DNA of 64,000 bases from Nematopogon swammerdamellus (GCA_946902875.1 OX336345.1:21297395-21361394); one strand, 5' to 3'. Numbered from the stretch's first letter, positions 20,096 to 31,943 are shown. Made by a program: numbers and translations. Notes: generated from the letters alone by a model not told the origin.

Positions 20096-21180
20096 TAAAG
20101 GTATTGTTGCGGCTGACATTGCGACATTTATTCAATGAAGAATAAATAGAGATGAAGGCTGATATAATGTCAATTTTCTGATCTACAAAAATTACTGGCA
20201 CGTTCTAAAATTAATTGTTTTCAAAGCAATGTCATTTTCTCGCCTTTTATATAGATCGTCGTAACAGCCGGGACATTAAGATAGCTCTTACACGTTGGAA
20301 AGAAAGTACAGTTTCCTTTGTTTGCAACGCATGTCGTTTTCGCGCGTTTTATGACAGTTCGCATTACCGCGCAAGCCGCTATAAGGAACTTCGTTCCAAT
20401 ATTCCAATTACATAACTGAGTACTTTCTTTATACATAGTCATTTAACAACTATTACTATGACGCCACTCTCGAAATCGAGAATAAATCCGATTTTTGTTA
20501 TAAAAAATGTCAGTGCCTATCATAATAAAATATATGGAATAGTTTATTTTATTTCAAAGTAAGTTTTTGGGTTACTCTTACTTTTCATCTTTTACGTCAA
20601 TTTGCCTGTATGGAAAGTTGATATTTAATTGTGTATTGAACGGGCATTGCCTCCCCCCTACTATGGGCGAGAAAAGCGGCATCAACCTGAATGTTCTTCG
20701 ATAAATATATTATGGTTTTATTCGTCCTATTTAGACAAACAATAATTGGTAGGTTTTACTGCATTTGACAAAGGCAAAATGCCGATAGGCACTGTGGACA
20801 ATCCATTGTTTCATTCCATATTTTTTTCCGCCTAATTCTGACAATTGGTACACAGTGTAGGGCCAAATGCGTGCGTGCGATTATGATAAAGTGGAGATGG
20901 CTTCTTTAAAATTATATTTTTTTACGTCACACCTTTGAAAACGGAAACACAAACACGATGGATTCCCAAAAGAATTATTTTATAATAATATATTTTTATT
21001 GTTTTACTATATTAGATGGCAATTTGAAAAGCTACAATAAATTCAACAAAATACCAGAACCCCTAAACATGATTTTTATTTATAGATTTATTTTTGTGTT
21101 TTCTTTGTTTTTGACGTGAATTTGATGAAACGTCTTTATCCTGCAGCCGGTTTTTTACAAAAAAGTTGCGTCACGAAAAT
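20096..21180. other. No recognised gene
   Basis: AT-rich. A small hairpin GGAACTTCGTTCC occurs at about 20385 and again at 44610. Short frames lack domains. Confidence 0.4.
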
Positions 21181-21184
21181 TATG

Positions 21185-21850
21185 TACTTTTGGCGACGTA
21201 TATCTCGAAACTATAAGAGTTACAGGAAGGTGAGGCATATCCGACTTGCTAAGTTGACATACCCGAGAGTCGTACATCAAGCCCTTATATAAATATGGCC
21301 CTTAGAAAAAAGGCTTAGAAAATCAATAAATGCTTATAACTCCTGAACTACTGGTCAGATCGACTTGCAAATAGTTTCTTTACATAGAAAAAAATTGCTC
21401 TTTTTGAAATAGTAGTATTTTTTTTTAAATTGGTTCAGCCGTTTCAGAATAAAAAAGGAAAAGTGTTTGAGAGGGCATATTTCGGAAACTACTGATCCAC
21501 GACTACTCATCCCCTGGAGAAAATGATAGGCCTCGACGAGATTTAAATTTTTTTTTTTATATTTTTTTTGTTCCTTGTAACTTCGTAGGATAAGAGGAAG
21601 TGGTTCTAATTTGGCTTCCAAGAATTGACCCACACATACTAACAAACCAACATACAGGGAAAGTTAAATAAAAGCTTGTAAAATATTTTTAACCTACATT
21701 TATGTAATTGCTCTAATAAAATTATACTACTGATCCACGACTACTCATCCGCTGGAGGAAATGATAGGCCTCGATAGGATTTTTTTTTTCGAAAACTACT
21801 GCTACCAAACTAATCGTGTGGTGGGACAAGCAAGGATAGGTATCGATGAG
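21185..21850. repeat. Diverged internal repeats (about 250 bp period)
   Basis: GATCCACGACTACTCATCC with AATGATAGGCCTCGA appears at 21495-21540 and 21730-21775. Related phrases (GGAAACTACTG, CGAAAACTACTG) recur at 21476 and 21790. Origin unknown; perhaps an internal part of a larger element. Confidence 0.45.
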
Positions 21851-22364
21851 ATCTTCATAAAATTAAAGAATCTGCGGCCGTGTCTCCTACACAGCCCACT
21901 CTCTTTTTTTTATTGAAAGCGCGACGCAATCCTTTTTAACAAATTCCTGTTTTCAAACAATTTCCCTTTTAAAAGCTGATATTTGGCAGAGCCATCCCAC
22001 AGGTGCAAGCCGTACTCCAAGGATGACCTGATCTGCGATTTGTGCAAAAGGACTTTACGTGCACAAGAAATTTATGTGATTCTTCCTTGGTTGGTTCTTG
22101 TTTGCTTCTTACAGATTTTGAATGTAATATTTACTTGCTTTTATGACAAAGTGGTTCAAAAACTTTAAAGGGAGGAATACGAAAATATGAAAAACTGGTC
22201 TCGTTTAAATAGTTAGTGAGAAATTATTATTTAGGTTGACCGCAAAATTAAGTTTGTTTGTATTATATTTATGTATCATAAAATTAATCTTGAGATGAAC
22301 TTAATTTACATTGTGTGTGTGGCTTTGAAGTGGGAGGTGATGGCCGGGAGTGAGGAATGTTAAT

Positions 22365-22545
22365 TATTTTTATAACCAGTTTGGTGGTTTAAAAAAATTA
22401 TAAGGGTTAATTTATAGAAGATTCGTCACTACGCTCCGCACCTTCTATAAATTAGCCGTAACTTAATAGGGACCATGTCGAGGCAGCCCGTGTCGTTTTT
22501 GCATACATGTATAATCAAAATCAATGTTTTTGTGGTTAAAAAAAA
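22365..22545. repeat. Hairpin-centred repeat H, copy 1
   Basis: GGTGGTTTAAAAAAATTATA, then a hairpin made of TTAATTTATAGAAGATTCG and CCTTCTATAAATTA. A better copy is inverted at 37075-37260. See findings. Confidence 0.5.
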
Positions 22546-23490
22546 GTAAAGTTTCCATTTTGCATGAAAATTTAAAAATTAAATGTTGTATGGAAAATCT
22601 GTTCCTTTATTTTTTTAAAGTAAACTAAATAAACTACGCGTACAGCAAAACACTAAAATTCCTATTTTAACTTGGTCTACGCAATAAGCTTACTAGAAAT
22701 TTGCTAACAAACCTCCCCACTGCAAAGCCACGCCCCCCATCGTATTTGTGCGGAACCCTCGGTTTGCGGGTTCGACTCTACTTGGTCTGTGTTTTTTTTT
22801 TATGTTAGTAACCTATTGACTTTATTTCTAGTAGACACTACTAAAGGTAAAATGTAGTTATTCCTGTCATTGTTGTCATTTTGAGAAAGAAAGACAGGAG
22901 TGAACGAATGATTTAAGAATCTTAATTTTAAGCACACAAATTTTAGGTGATGTTAGTTGCAAGTGATATGACACGTCTGAACTCGACAAAAATTGACAAA
23001 TGCGCTTTAAATGTTTATAAAATAATTCACTCATCGTCCATAGGTTTTATTTCACAAATAAACGAAAAAAATTGCAATAAATGTTTTTAATAAATAAATT
23101 AATAAAAACATTAACAAATTAATTTACGGTGGTGGAAACTCCGTTTATTTTTATATTAATTTTAGGTTTTAATGTTTTAAATGTAAAATTTATGTAAAAA
23201 GAAACGTGTGAATAAATGGATAATAAAAATTAATAATAACAAGTAAAAAGCCACCTCCATAGTTTTGAGCCGTTGCGGCAATTTATCGATCGACGCGCGA
23301 CATTCGCTTGTTTCGGAAAAACAAATGTTGGTAATAGTTGAAGTATCACCTGCTGCGCTACTAGCAGCGGCGCCACGTGGCCACGCGCGCGAAGCGCCCC
23401 ACTGTGGGCGGAGTCTCTTCCCTTCCCCTCGCATTCTCTACCCCTGCTTCACCCCCTCGAATACCTACTGCGGCCGATATGACAAGGCCT
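22546..23490. other. No gene; end of dispersed repeat D
   Basis: 22745-22800 carries CGGAACCCTCGG and GGGTTCGACTCTACTTGGTC, the end motif of repeat D. The rest is AT-rich, with a GC-rich block at 23350-23450. No credible coding. Confidence 0.4.
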
Positions 23491-23495
23491 TAATA

Positions 23496-23733
23496 CTAGC
23501 TGTACCCGCGGCTCCGCCCGCTCTCATATTTCACTTCACTGCTAACCTCATAAGCCATTTAGCGTGATAGTAAGTAGCCTATAATTGATGGGAAGAATCA
23601 AGCTATCCGTAGAATTTTGTTTTATTAAAATCAGTTCAGTGGTTCTCGAGTTATAAGCGGACAGACAGACATACACTCAGACACTCAGACACTCAGACAG
23701 AAAGCAGACGTTGGATTTTATTATAGGTAAGGA
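23496..23733 (-). mobile_element. Helitron-like element, copy 3
   Basis: Reverse orientation: CTAGCTGTACCCGCGGCTCC at the 3' terminus, and ATAGGTAAGGA at the 5' terminus. The GAGTGTCT repeat is as in copy 2. Confidence 0.65.
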
Positions 23734-24003
23734 TGGCGGGTCAGTTTGGTACAATTGAAAAACAATTTTAAAGTAACAAATCGTGTGGGGTATCATTCTC
23801 GGTATCATTTGATAGACTGTACTGTAAGGATTCTAATACTAAATTATTTTTACAATTTTAAGTTCCGTGATTTTAACTATATAGCTACGGTACAAAAAAT
23901 GACCGCCCCCCCCCCCCCCCCTTGTTCTCCTTGGTTTCTGAAATTTCGATTTTAATAGGGTTAGTAGAGATATTAAGCCATATATTACACGTAAACTGCA
24001 GGT
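23734..24003. other. No gene; C homopolymer
   Basis: A run of about 15 C at 23906-23920. Frames around it are not credible. Confidence 0.35.
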
Positions 24004-24188
24004 CTGAATGAAACGTCGGCCTAAACGGCTATGTAAATAGTTTGTGTTTTCCGACCAGTTCAGTGTAGCCGGCACGGCCAAAGGGGGAAGCACTGACATG
24101 GCACCTAGTTCACCCGGTGTTATGGGCTGACATCACGGACGTTGTAGGTGATGTAGCCAACCGTGTCAGTTTCCATAAAAAAAAAAAA
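24004..24188 (+). mobile_element. SINE-A/B tail, 5'-truncated
   Basis: From CTGAATGAAACGTCGG through the tail to oligo-A. Since A and B share this part, the head type is unknown. Confidence 0.75.
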
Positions 24189-24189
24189 G

Positions 24190-25835
24190 GTCTTTTCAGG
24201 ACAATGTAGTAGTTGCGGGGAAAACAATTATTTTTTTTTGTTTTACTACGGAACCCTACTTGTGCGAGCCTGACTCGCTCTTGAGCGTTTTCTTTATTCA
24301 TTTGTCATATCATGTCATGTATTGCTGCACCTAATCTGGTATGAATATGTTGAAAAGGGTAGACTGGGGGAAATGCCGTATGTACGATTTTGAAAGAAAG
24401 AAAATAAAAAGTGAAAATTGTAAGTGCAATAAAGGATTTTTATTTAATTTTAACATTTTATTATATTAGGAATATTTTTCCTAACAACTTTCAGCATTTA
24501 CAAAAAACTCCGATATTTTATAACGCTGGCAAAACTTGTCTTCCCTCTACGAAGTAGATACAGTTTATCACGTCATAATGTACAGACTCGTAAACATGGT
24601 CCTTCGAGTCGGATCGACTGCTGGCGCACGTAACTCGCTAAAGGGTGAAAGACCAAAGTTTATCCACAAATTGTTCGTGTCTGTGTGCGTACATAGTTCG
24701 TGTGCCTGGTTCGTTTGTCGTGAGAGAAGAACATAAAAAGTCGCCTTTACAGTCTACCTATGCATTACCCGACCATTTACCAAAATGCCGTTCGCCCCGA
24801 GAGGTACAGTGAAAGTACATTGAATTTCTCGTAACTCAGATGAATTTCGCCCAGGGTTCCCGCTGTAAATAACAAATAGCAAATTGTCATGCGCGAATAC
24901 AAAAGTTGTTTTTACGAGCGGAACTGTGCGCGGTACTGCAGAGGGGGTCGGGCAAGGGTGGAGCGGTGCGTTCGCTTTATGTTCCACAATTAAAAGTTTG
25001 AGTATTAATAGCGCTTCCGAGTGCCGCGCACAGCTCCACTCCGCCCTAATGTTTCATACATCATTGTAGAAACTTTGAATGCGTGCACGGCCGCGGAATG
25101 TTACAAGCGCTTCGGTACAGTCATCATCAAACGAAAGTGGAGAAACTTCTATAGAACCTTGTCGTACAAGCGGCCGCTACCGGCGTGGACTGTTTATTAG
25201 AATGCACGAACATTTATCGAGAGCCACAAGGGTTTACATAAGTCTGTCCATGTTTAGTCCACACTTTACGCGCACACAGACAAGGATGTGTTAAGTGGAA
25301 TGAAAGATGGCTGATACATTTGCTGCATCGTGTCTAGAAATGAACAGCTTGTAGCCCTAAACAAGGTCATATTCTAATAAACATAATTTCTATTCACAAG
25401 TACAAGATAAAGACTACACGAAAATATTATGTAAATGATATACACGAAAACAATAATTTTATAAGTAAAGCAAAACTACACATTTTAATGGTGGCACCTA
25501 GCTCTTCTTTGAGATAGTTCGCTGAAGGCAGGGGAACTCTTCAATGAAATAACCTGACTGCATAATTAGTTAACCCTTGACTAGGTACCATTAGTACCTC
25601 AACTTTATTAACGCACTGACAACTTGATACTTCAAGTATTTTATTCATTTTAATTTTAAATTTTTGACAATTAAATTATACTACATTGTAGTTTAATATA
25701 CTAACATAATTAGGTTGATACAAATTACGTATCAAAGTTTGACAAAGGCTCTTTACACCTGATTCACTAAATTAAGAAGTCTTTGTAGTCAGAACTCTCA
25801 ACAAAATTGTTAATCTTGCTCTCAAGCTGTGTTTT
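24190..25835. other. No recognised gene
   Basis: 1.6 kb without a repeat shared inside the window. Frames of 60-85 codons (for example 24754-24987 minus, 25079-25294 plus) show no domain, start context or splice logic I can support. Confidence 0.4.
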
Positions 25836-25839
25836 AGAT

Positions 25840-26030
25840 AACTATGGGCGGTGTTATTATGTGGCTAGTCACTAAGTTCTTGTAAAAATATGTTTAAAAA
25901 AATACCCTGCGAAGTTTCTTGTCGGTTCTTCTTCGTGGGTGTAATCGAACCGGATAGAACAAATTGTGACAAGTTCGAGAGGAGTCTAACTGCCATATGA
26001 ATGATCAATAAACAATACAATACAATACAA
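25840..26030 (+). repeat. LINE 3' end with ACAAT-repeat tail
   Basis: GGCTAGTCACTAAGTTCTTG, CCTGCGAAGTTTCTTG, GTGTAATCGAACCGGAT, ATGAATGATCAATAAAC then ACAAT repeats. The homologous end at 35340-35548 has an AAGAAT repeat instead. Confidence 0.65.
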
Positions 26031-26718
26031 TGCGGTGTACTGTATTATTTTAGGTTTAATTATATAAAATCATGTCTCAGAATGCTCATAGATTGCGGTG
26101 GAGAGGGGGAACTGCTGCCTGCTGGTAGCCGCCCGTCGTCGCCCGCGCACCCCCCACAGTCCCGAGATACCGACGACCACTGGTGGCCGCCAGAACATCT
26201 ATGATTTGGAAGCGGGTATCGGTACAGCCGTCCCTTTGGTCCTCCCCACCGATAACCAGGAAGAGCTTGACCGCTAAAACGTGACGTTCTTCCTCGCGTT
26301 CTTCTCTGGGGGTGCTACCTGCTGGATATTTTTAATAACCAGCACCGCTTTAGCTGCTGATTGAAAATGAAAAAAAAAGTAGCTAAGAAATACAGGCGAA
26401 ATAAAAAAAAATCACCATCTCGATTAGTTTAGAATTTCCGGTTGGAATTTCAAGAAAATATGCCTGGGTGGGGCTGGCGAATCGTTTTTTTTATTTCTCC
26501 ACTGTTTAAACACTAAAGTTTTTTTGTTTGAGGGACAATATCATGTACTTAAGCGGCCCGGATCACTAAAGCTTGTATAATTAACACTGAAAACAATGGA
26601 AGAAAAACTTCAGTCCGGAAGGGGACAGTCACAAATTGAACACGAACGAGAGACCCTAGTATTTTAACAACTGAGATTTGTGAGCTCTGCGTATGCCTGC
26701 TGGCCTTATACCCAACGC
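26031..26718. other. No recognised gene
   Basis: Mixed composition. Nothing coding or shared. Confidence 0.35.
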
Positions 26719-26856
26719 TAAGAGCCTTTTCACATGCGGAGGATTCATCCGCGCGGTTTCCACTCGGATGAATTCCAAATTCAAATACCTGTCGGGCGCG
26801 GGCGGGGTAGAGTTTGGGCTTGGCGCTTGCGACAGTTGCAAGCGCCAATAAACGGC

Positions 26857-27295
26857 GCGGCGGGTGGCCGAGTGGTTTGGGCATCGGCTTCTCACGCGAG
26901 AGGTCCGTGGTTCGAATCCGGTCGGCGTGAACCAATGAGTTTTTTTTGACGAAAAAATTTACGTGCACACCTACACCTGCTGCTTTACCGTTCGGAACCG
27001 GTGTAAAACTGTAGGTCTCTTCCCTTAACCCTTACTAGGTGGTAGGCTCAAATTATAGCCCACTGTGTTGGTACCACAAAATCTACTATATCAAGTATAT
27101 ATAGATATAGTAGATATCTAGATATATATAGATCAAGTATATATAGATATAGTAAACTATACTTTGCTCGCATAAAATCTACTATATCAAAAGGTCCACT
27201 GTATGATGGTCGCATAGCGGTTGTGTTCTCCTCTATGTCAGAGCATGTGCTTTGGCCCCTCTGACTCAGCCACCCATACCGGATTACATAAAAAA
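26857..27295 (+). mobile_element. SINE-C with a 120-bp AT-rich insertion
   Basis: Head GGTGGCCGAGTGG and GGTTCGAATCC intact. The central domain breaks after GGTACCAC at 27077; an AT-rich insert (27078-27200) bounded by AAAATCTACTATATCA on both sides follows; then a shortened tail to GGATTACAT and A9. Confidence 0.85.
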
Positions 27296-27339
27296 AAAGC
27301 GACGCATCTTCTAGCCTAACCTATATTCCTATATTCCTA

Positions 27340-27915
27340 TATCCCACGAGCGCAAATATGGTGGATTTATCATGTTTAGTTTAGGAGTTCATATGGCTTC
27401 CTTCCGGCTCCATCATCAGAACCCAACTAACCTTATCCTTATCCCGACTTTCTCGTGTCGCTCAGTGACAATAGTTTTTCGAATTCCGTAGATTCATTTC
27501 CAATGTGCTCTATAGTCGTGTGAGGCACGAAATCTGTGAATTTATTTTTTTCAAAAAGGTTGAGTACAGGGCAAACCCTTAACCCGATCGTCTTTGTTTT
27601 AGGCTCAAATTGTAGCTGGCTAAATTGTCTAGAGGAATTTTTCTCAAATTTTTGATATAATTCTTGGTTACCAAAATATCGAGCGCCAAAATAAAAAAAT
27701 CGGATTTTTTTTTCACTATTTCGGCCATAACTTTTTTCATTTTTAACTTTCTCGAATAATTCTTTTTGCACCTTACAGCTCTCGTGAATACGCGTCTTTT
27801 GAGTCTTTTTTTAATATCATATCGTCACAACTCTCCGAGATATAAGGGGATCGCACTTTCTCGTGAAATCGGGGCCTATACTGGAACGAACCAAAAGACA
27901 TTTTCAATGTCAAAA
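27340..27915 (-). repeat. Family U, minus-strand copy
   Basis: The minus frame 27439-27771 (110 codons) ends EFEKLLSLSDTRKSG and stop, the same end as at 16981, followed by one CTGATGATGGAGCCGGA unit. The N-terminal part is lysine- and phenylalanine-rich low-complexity and may be chance read-through. ACAACTCTCCGAGATATA (27827) and the following 90 bp are shared with 17323-17815. Confidence 0.5.
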
Positions 27916-28138
27916 ACGACTTTACTAAACAGTTTAGTAATAAATAACTCAGTGAACGCGCGGAATCAGCGCGGGTCGAGATCTCGGCGGCGGACGGTCG
28001 TCGGCGGAAAAAACGAATTCTATGAAACGGTTCCCCCTCGTGTGAACGGATAAATGGAGCTCCATACAGCTCGATCCGCGCGTTTTCCTCCGCGCGTAAA
28101 CCGGCCGGATGAATCCGTCGCATGTGAACAGGCTCTTA

Positions 28139-28596
28139 TAACCCACTTGAATTCGACGGAAATTCCATATTGGCACTTCAACCCCCGTCCACGTACTAAT
28201 AGGTACTTCGCACGAGTGACGTCACAACGCGAGTGTAACAGGCTCACGTGATACTCATATATTCCATCTACACAGTACAAATTCCAAGTATGTACGTATT
28301 CTTTCGAACAAAAGGAAACCATTCGCTTGTGTTTCTTTTCTGGAAAAAGATAGCAAAGTGTTCGTTCCACATTTCTTCCGGTAATGGGAAGCTCGTTTTA
28401 CGTAAATATTATGGGAAGGAAATTTTAAGAATGTTGATATTCAGTTTGTACGGGACATCTGCGATCTTCCTAATACGAGGACAAATTATAATTTTGTGTT
28501 ATTTTAATTTTTACGCACAAGTCGCCGGTTTTAGTTTCCTTTTCCTCAAATCTGGAACATTGCTTTAGAGAACTGGGTCATACCACAGAAGAGACT
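28139..28596. other. No recognised gene
   Basis: Plus frame 28248-28568 (106 codons) has no recognisable domain and a skewed hydrophobic composition typical of AT-rich non-coding DNA. Confidence 0.35.
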
Positions 28597-28795
28597 GTCG
28601 ACCTTGGCAGCTCAGTGGTGCGGTCGGTCGACTACCGATCGTGATCATAAGCACACCTGGGCGCAGTCAGTACTTGGATGGGTGACCGCTCGGCCGTTGG
28701 AGGCTGACCGTCGGCTTCCACGTAAAACTGTAGTGCCCTTCTCTTCTTACTTTACTATTATAGGTAGGTAGGGCTTAACCCGCCCGGGTTCAATC
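28597..28795 (+). mobile_element. SINE-A head and partial body, 3'-truncated
   Basis: Subfamily 2 head (CAGCTCAGTGGTGCGG, GATCATAAGCACACCTGGGC, TACTTGGATGGGTGACC). Ends after CCCGCCCGGGTT and meets an oppositely oriented SINE-B at 28799. Confidence 0.75.
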
Positions 28796-28798
28796 AGG

Positions 28799-29108
28799 GT
28801 TTTTTTTATGGAAACTGACACGGTTGCCCACATCACCTACAACATCCGTCATGTCAGCCCAAACCCAAACACCCACAACACCGGGTGAACTTGGTGCCAC
28901 GTCAGTGCTTCCCTTCGTTCGTGCCGGCTACACTGAACTAGACGGAAAACACAAACTATTTACATAGCCGTTTCGACCGACCTTTCATTCAGTGCGATGG
29001 TAGCAATCCGGGGGTTAAACCCTATCACCTAGTAATATAAGAAGGGAGTCATATCCCTTAGTCGCATTTTACGAGATACACGGGGAGAGATGCAGTGGGG
29101 CTATTCTG
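28799..29108 (-). mobile_element. SINE-B, minus strand
   Basis: Oligo-T, reversed shared tail and body, then the B head (GTCGCATTTTACGAGAT, GCAGTGGGGCTATTC). Together with the preceding plus-strand SINE-A it forms a tail-to-tail inverted pair. Confidence 0.8.
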
Positions 29109-29177
29109 CGACGTGCGAGTTAGTGCTCGCTCTACAACCGGATTGTCTCTTTCTAAAGCCCGATGTACGTTATTTAC

Positions 29178-29475
29178 CACAGAGCATCATCAGAGGCGCG
29201 CGCCCCTTCTAGAGGCGCCCTGAGCGCGATTTCTCTACAACGCCGTTGAAGCCTGTGGGCGTGGCCTATGACTTACATATTATGTGTGTTGTGCGTGTGC
29301 ATTTGTTTTGTGCGTGTGCCTAACTTGCTCCTCTTTGTGTGTAGTGTCGATACTAGCACACACACACACACATACGAAGCGCTAGCAGCACTGCGTGTAG
29401 TTTTTGGGTTTCAAATATTATCGCTTAGGGCGCCTCTAGTAGGGGGCGCGCGCGGTAGGTATTTGATGCTCTGTG
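29178..29475. mobile_element. hAT-type MITE M1, copy 2 (298 bp)
   Basis: Ends CACAGAGCATC and GATGCTCTGTG; TTATTTAC at 29170-29177 and 29476-29483. About 97% identical by eye to 7436-7727, same orientation, which implies recent activity. Confidence 0.88.
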
Positions 29476-29542
29476 TTATTTACTGTCGTGTACTGTACAT
29501 TCTAAGTACCTATTTCGATTTATTTATTTTGTAATAGCACAA

Positions 29543-29775
29543 AATTATGAAATGATTGCTTTCGCTGTGGAAACATTAGGGCCCTGGTCAGCTGAAGCAA
29601 AGTCTCTCTGCAAGGATTTAGGCAGTCGACTGATAGAAGTGTTCGGGGAGGTCCGAGCTGGGCCTACCTCTCTCAGCGTATTAGTCTGGCCATACAGAGG
29701 GCTAATGCGCTGAGTGTCTTGGGAGCTTTCCCTGGATCGGTCGGTATGGATGAGATTTTTTATTTATCAACCTGA
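29543..29775 (+). pseudogene. LINE ORF2 C-terminal fragment, frameshifted
   Basis: Reads [19 protein letters not shown] and [15 protein letters not shown]; after one frameshift near 29663 it continues [20 protein letters not shown] and ends at a stop (29773). The AVETLGPW and AIQRGNA-type motifs are a known non-LTR retrotransposon C-terminal block. A different family from the others here. Confidence 0.75.
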
Positions 29776-30325
29776 TTTATAGATCTCATTCATATCACTG
29801 GTCCGGGGTTGTTCTTTTTTCTTTTATATGTATAGTTTAATCAAATCACTCTGTATACTTCTAAAACCATATTGCAATAAAGACTCTACCTATTTCGATC
29901 ATTTCAGCATTTTTTACATTTAAGCTCCGGATCACTCCGGATGGACGAATGCAAGAGCTCTCGCTAATAGGTTTCCATTTTGACGGAGCCCAAAAATTGA
30001 ATGACTGCTTTTTTTTTTATTCAGTCAAAGCCAAATCCCTCACGGATGTAGCTAAAAAGCGGGAATCTTCCGTAGCGTAGGTCATTAGCCGTCTGCATGT
30101 CCGTCTGTGCAAGGCTTTGTCTGAACTGTGGGGTGTAGTCGTCCCCTGCTCGTGGCGATCCGCCCCGCCCGCGCCCCCCGCCCCCCGCCCCGCCGCTGTC
30201 GTCTTATGTGGGATTATGTCAGCCACCGGGGAGTGGAGCCTTTTTTTTTAAAGCACGGGATGATTCCGAAGAGCTGGTTGTACAAACCGACCATCGCAAA
30301 AGGTTAATAAACCAGACTGGACTAA
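29776..30325. other. No recognised gene
   Basis: Includes a CCCCGCCC-rich block at 30150-30195. No supported coding. Confidence 0.35.
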
Positions 30326-30329
30326 AGGA

Positions 30330-30362
30330 ACTGGTGGTATACTGGTTTCCATTTTTCCACGC

Positions 30363-30394
<32 letters not shown>

Positions 30395-30705
30395 CGAGGG
30401 CTGTATTTCTTTACCCGTTGAAATTTTCACAGAATATGTGTTATTATGGCCGATATAACTACAAATAATAAAAATAAGAAAAAGTAGAAAATTTACGGGG
30501 GTTCCCATAGAAGAAACCAAAAAAGTGTATGCGTGCGCGCCATCTACCGAATAGATTATGAAGCATTTTAACTAATCATGACATTTAACTAATGAAGCAT
30601 TTTATAACACGCCATAGATGACGTGAGTGGCGCTAGCCATGACATGGCGATAAGGAACCTTCGGTGCGCGAGTTCGACTCGCGCTTGGTCGGTTTTTTAT
30701 TATTT
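30330..30705 (+). repeat. Dispersed repeat D
   Basis: GTCTGTCTGTCCGTCCGTCC, GAAATTTTCACAGAATATG, GCGCCATCTACCGAATAG, ATGACATGGCGATAAGGAAC and end GTGCGCGAGTTCGACTCGCG then TTGGTCGGTTTT. No coding and no oligo-A. The end motif resembles a polymerase III B box inside a hairpin. Confidence 0.6.
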
Positions 30706-30868
30706 ATCCGACATAACAACACATATTCTGCCGGCTACGATTCAAAAGGTACAACCCTCGGACGGACGGACAGACAGACGGCGGTGTAGGCTTCGTAATA
30801 GGATTCCGTATGGATAAGGAACCCTGAACAAGTAAAAAAAAATCATATTTATATTTCAACAAATATTT

Positions 30869-31102
30869 GTCAGTCAGTCAGTCAGCGTGTAAGCGTCCAC
30901 TGCTGGACATACGCCTCTACAATTTTCCTCCAGTCCTCCCGGCCTTCAGCGGTACGGGACCACTGCTTTCCGCCGGCGTACTTGATGTCGTCGTCCCACC
31001 TGGCGGGCGGTCTTCCCACACTCCGTTTTCCTGCCCACGGCCGCGCCGCCAGTCTAGGACGCGGTTACTCCAACGGTCGTCGCGTAGTCTCTTCGGCTGA
31101 CG
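30869..31102 (-). pseudogene. RTE-clade LINE 3' end
   Basis: TCAG repeats (30869-30884), then the reversed C-terminus with GTCGTCCCACCTGGCGGG. Close relative of 14066-14561, shorter, with small indels (CGCGCC) breaking the frame. Confidence 0.8.
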
Positions 31103-31344
31103 TATAAAAAATATTATATTTCGTCTAATTTGCGGACCATGTATACTAATGGTGTGTCGTTTCGTTTACGCGGCATATTATATTTGTTAGCGATTTGCGT
31201 AGACCGCTCGCATCAAACTAGAAGCCTCCTCAAAGCGTTGCCAGAGCCTACTTGAGGGGAGATCTAATCTTTCTATATTCCTTGTCTTGTCCCCCGCCCG
31301 CCCCACGAGTGCGTACTCATAGAACTATTCACGCAGAAGGGTGA
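31103..31344. other. No recognised feature
   Basis: No shared repeat or supported frame seen. Confidence 0.3.
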
Positions 31345-31549
31345 TTTTTTTTTAGAGAAACTGACACTCTTGGCTACATCCGTGATGTCAGCCCATAACA
31401 CCGGGCGAGCTAGGTGCCATGTCAGTGCTTCCCTTAATTTCATGTCGGCTACACTGAACTGGACGGAAACATGAACTATTGACATAGTTTCGACCGACGT
31501 TTCATTCAGTGCGGTGGTACCAACCCGGTCGGTATAAACCCTACCACCA
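31345..31549 (-). mobile_element. SINE-A/B tail and body, minus strand
   Basis: Oligo-T then reversed tail and central domain to AACCCTACCACC, where it joins a remnant of the B head (31550-31625, ACTGCATCTCTCC, GGGTGACAGAATAGCCACC). Confidence 0.7.
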
Positions 31550-31639
31550 CACTGCATCTCTCCAAGTAGGTACGTTTCGTAAAATGCTACTAAGAACGAG
31601 ATGCCGTACTGAAGGGTGACAGAATAGCCACCTCTCACC

Positions 31640-31943
31640 TTGTCGCAGAGAGACTCAGCACCCTTTTGTTGTTGACATTGGGCTTTTGAGAACCCATCGG
31701 TTCTCTAAATCTTTGTCGCACCGCTAGAGTGTGGAAATGTCTTCCGGCGAGTGTATTTCCTGAATCCTTTAACCTGCGTGTCTTCAAGCGTCGTATTAAC
31801 GGGCTAGACAGCCTAGCAACAGTCCCCAAATCTGCTGGCATGGCACCAGGAGCGTGGTTTCGCGAGGAGAGGTGATTTTGGCTCTGTCGACTGCACCATT
31901 GGTCTCTCGGCACAGCCACCCATGCTGGTTTACATAAAAAAAA
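31640..31943 (+). pseudogene. LINE-F 3' end
   Basis: Translates in frame around 31735 as RVWKCLPASVFPESFNL then VFKRRINGLDSLATV; ends CAGCCACCCATGCTGGTTTA and oligo-A. Same family as 50570-51331 and 40943-41153. Confidence 0.75.

Larger units (their letters stand above)
26719..28138. mobile_element. Composite TIR element of about 1.4 kb
   Basis: Left end TAAGAGCCTTTTCACATGCG and right end (reversed) TAAGAGCCTGTTCACATGCG form TIRs with GGATTCATCC further in. The interior holds SINE-C (26857-27295) and a family U copy. The duplication is unclear: TTATA-CCCA like sequence lies outside both ends. Resembles PIF/Harbinger termini, but the class is not firm. Confidence 0.55.

Noticed and set aside
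26549..26968. 139-codon minus ORF
   Set aside because: It reads through the reversed SINE-C head; similar phrases recur wherever SINE-C occurs.
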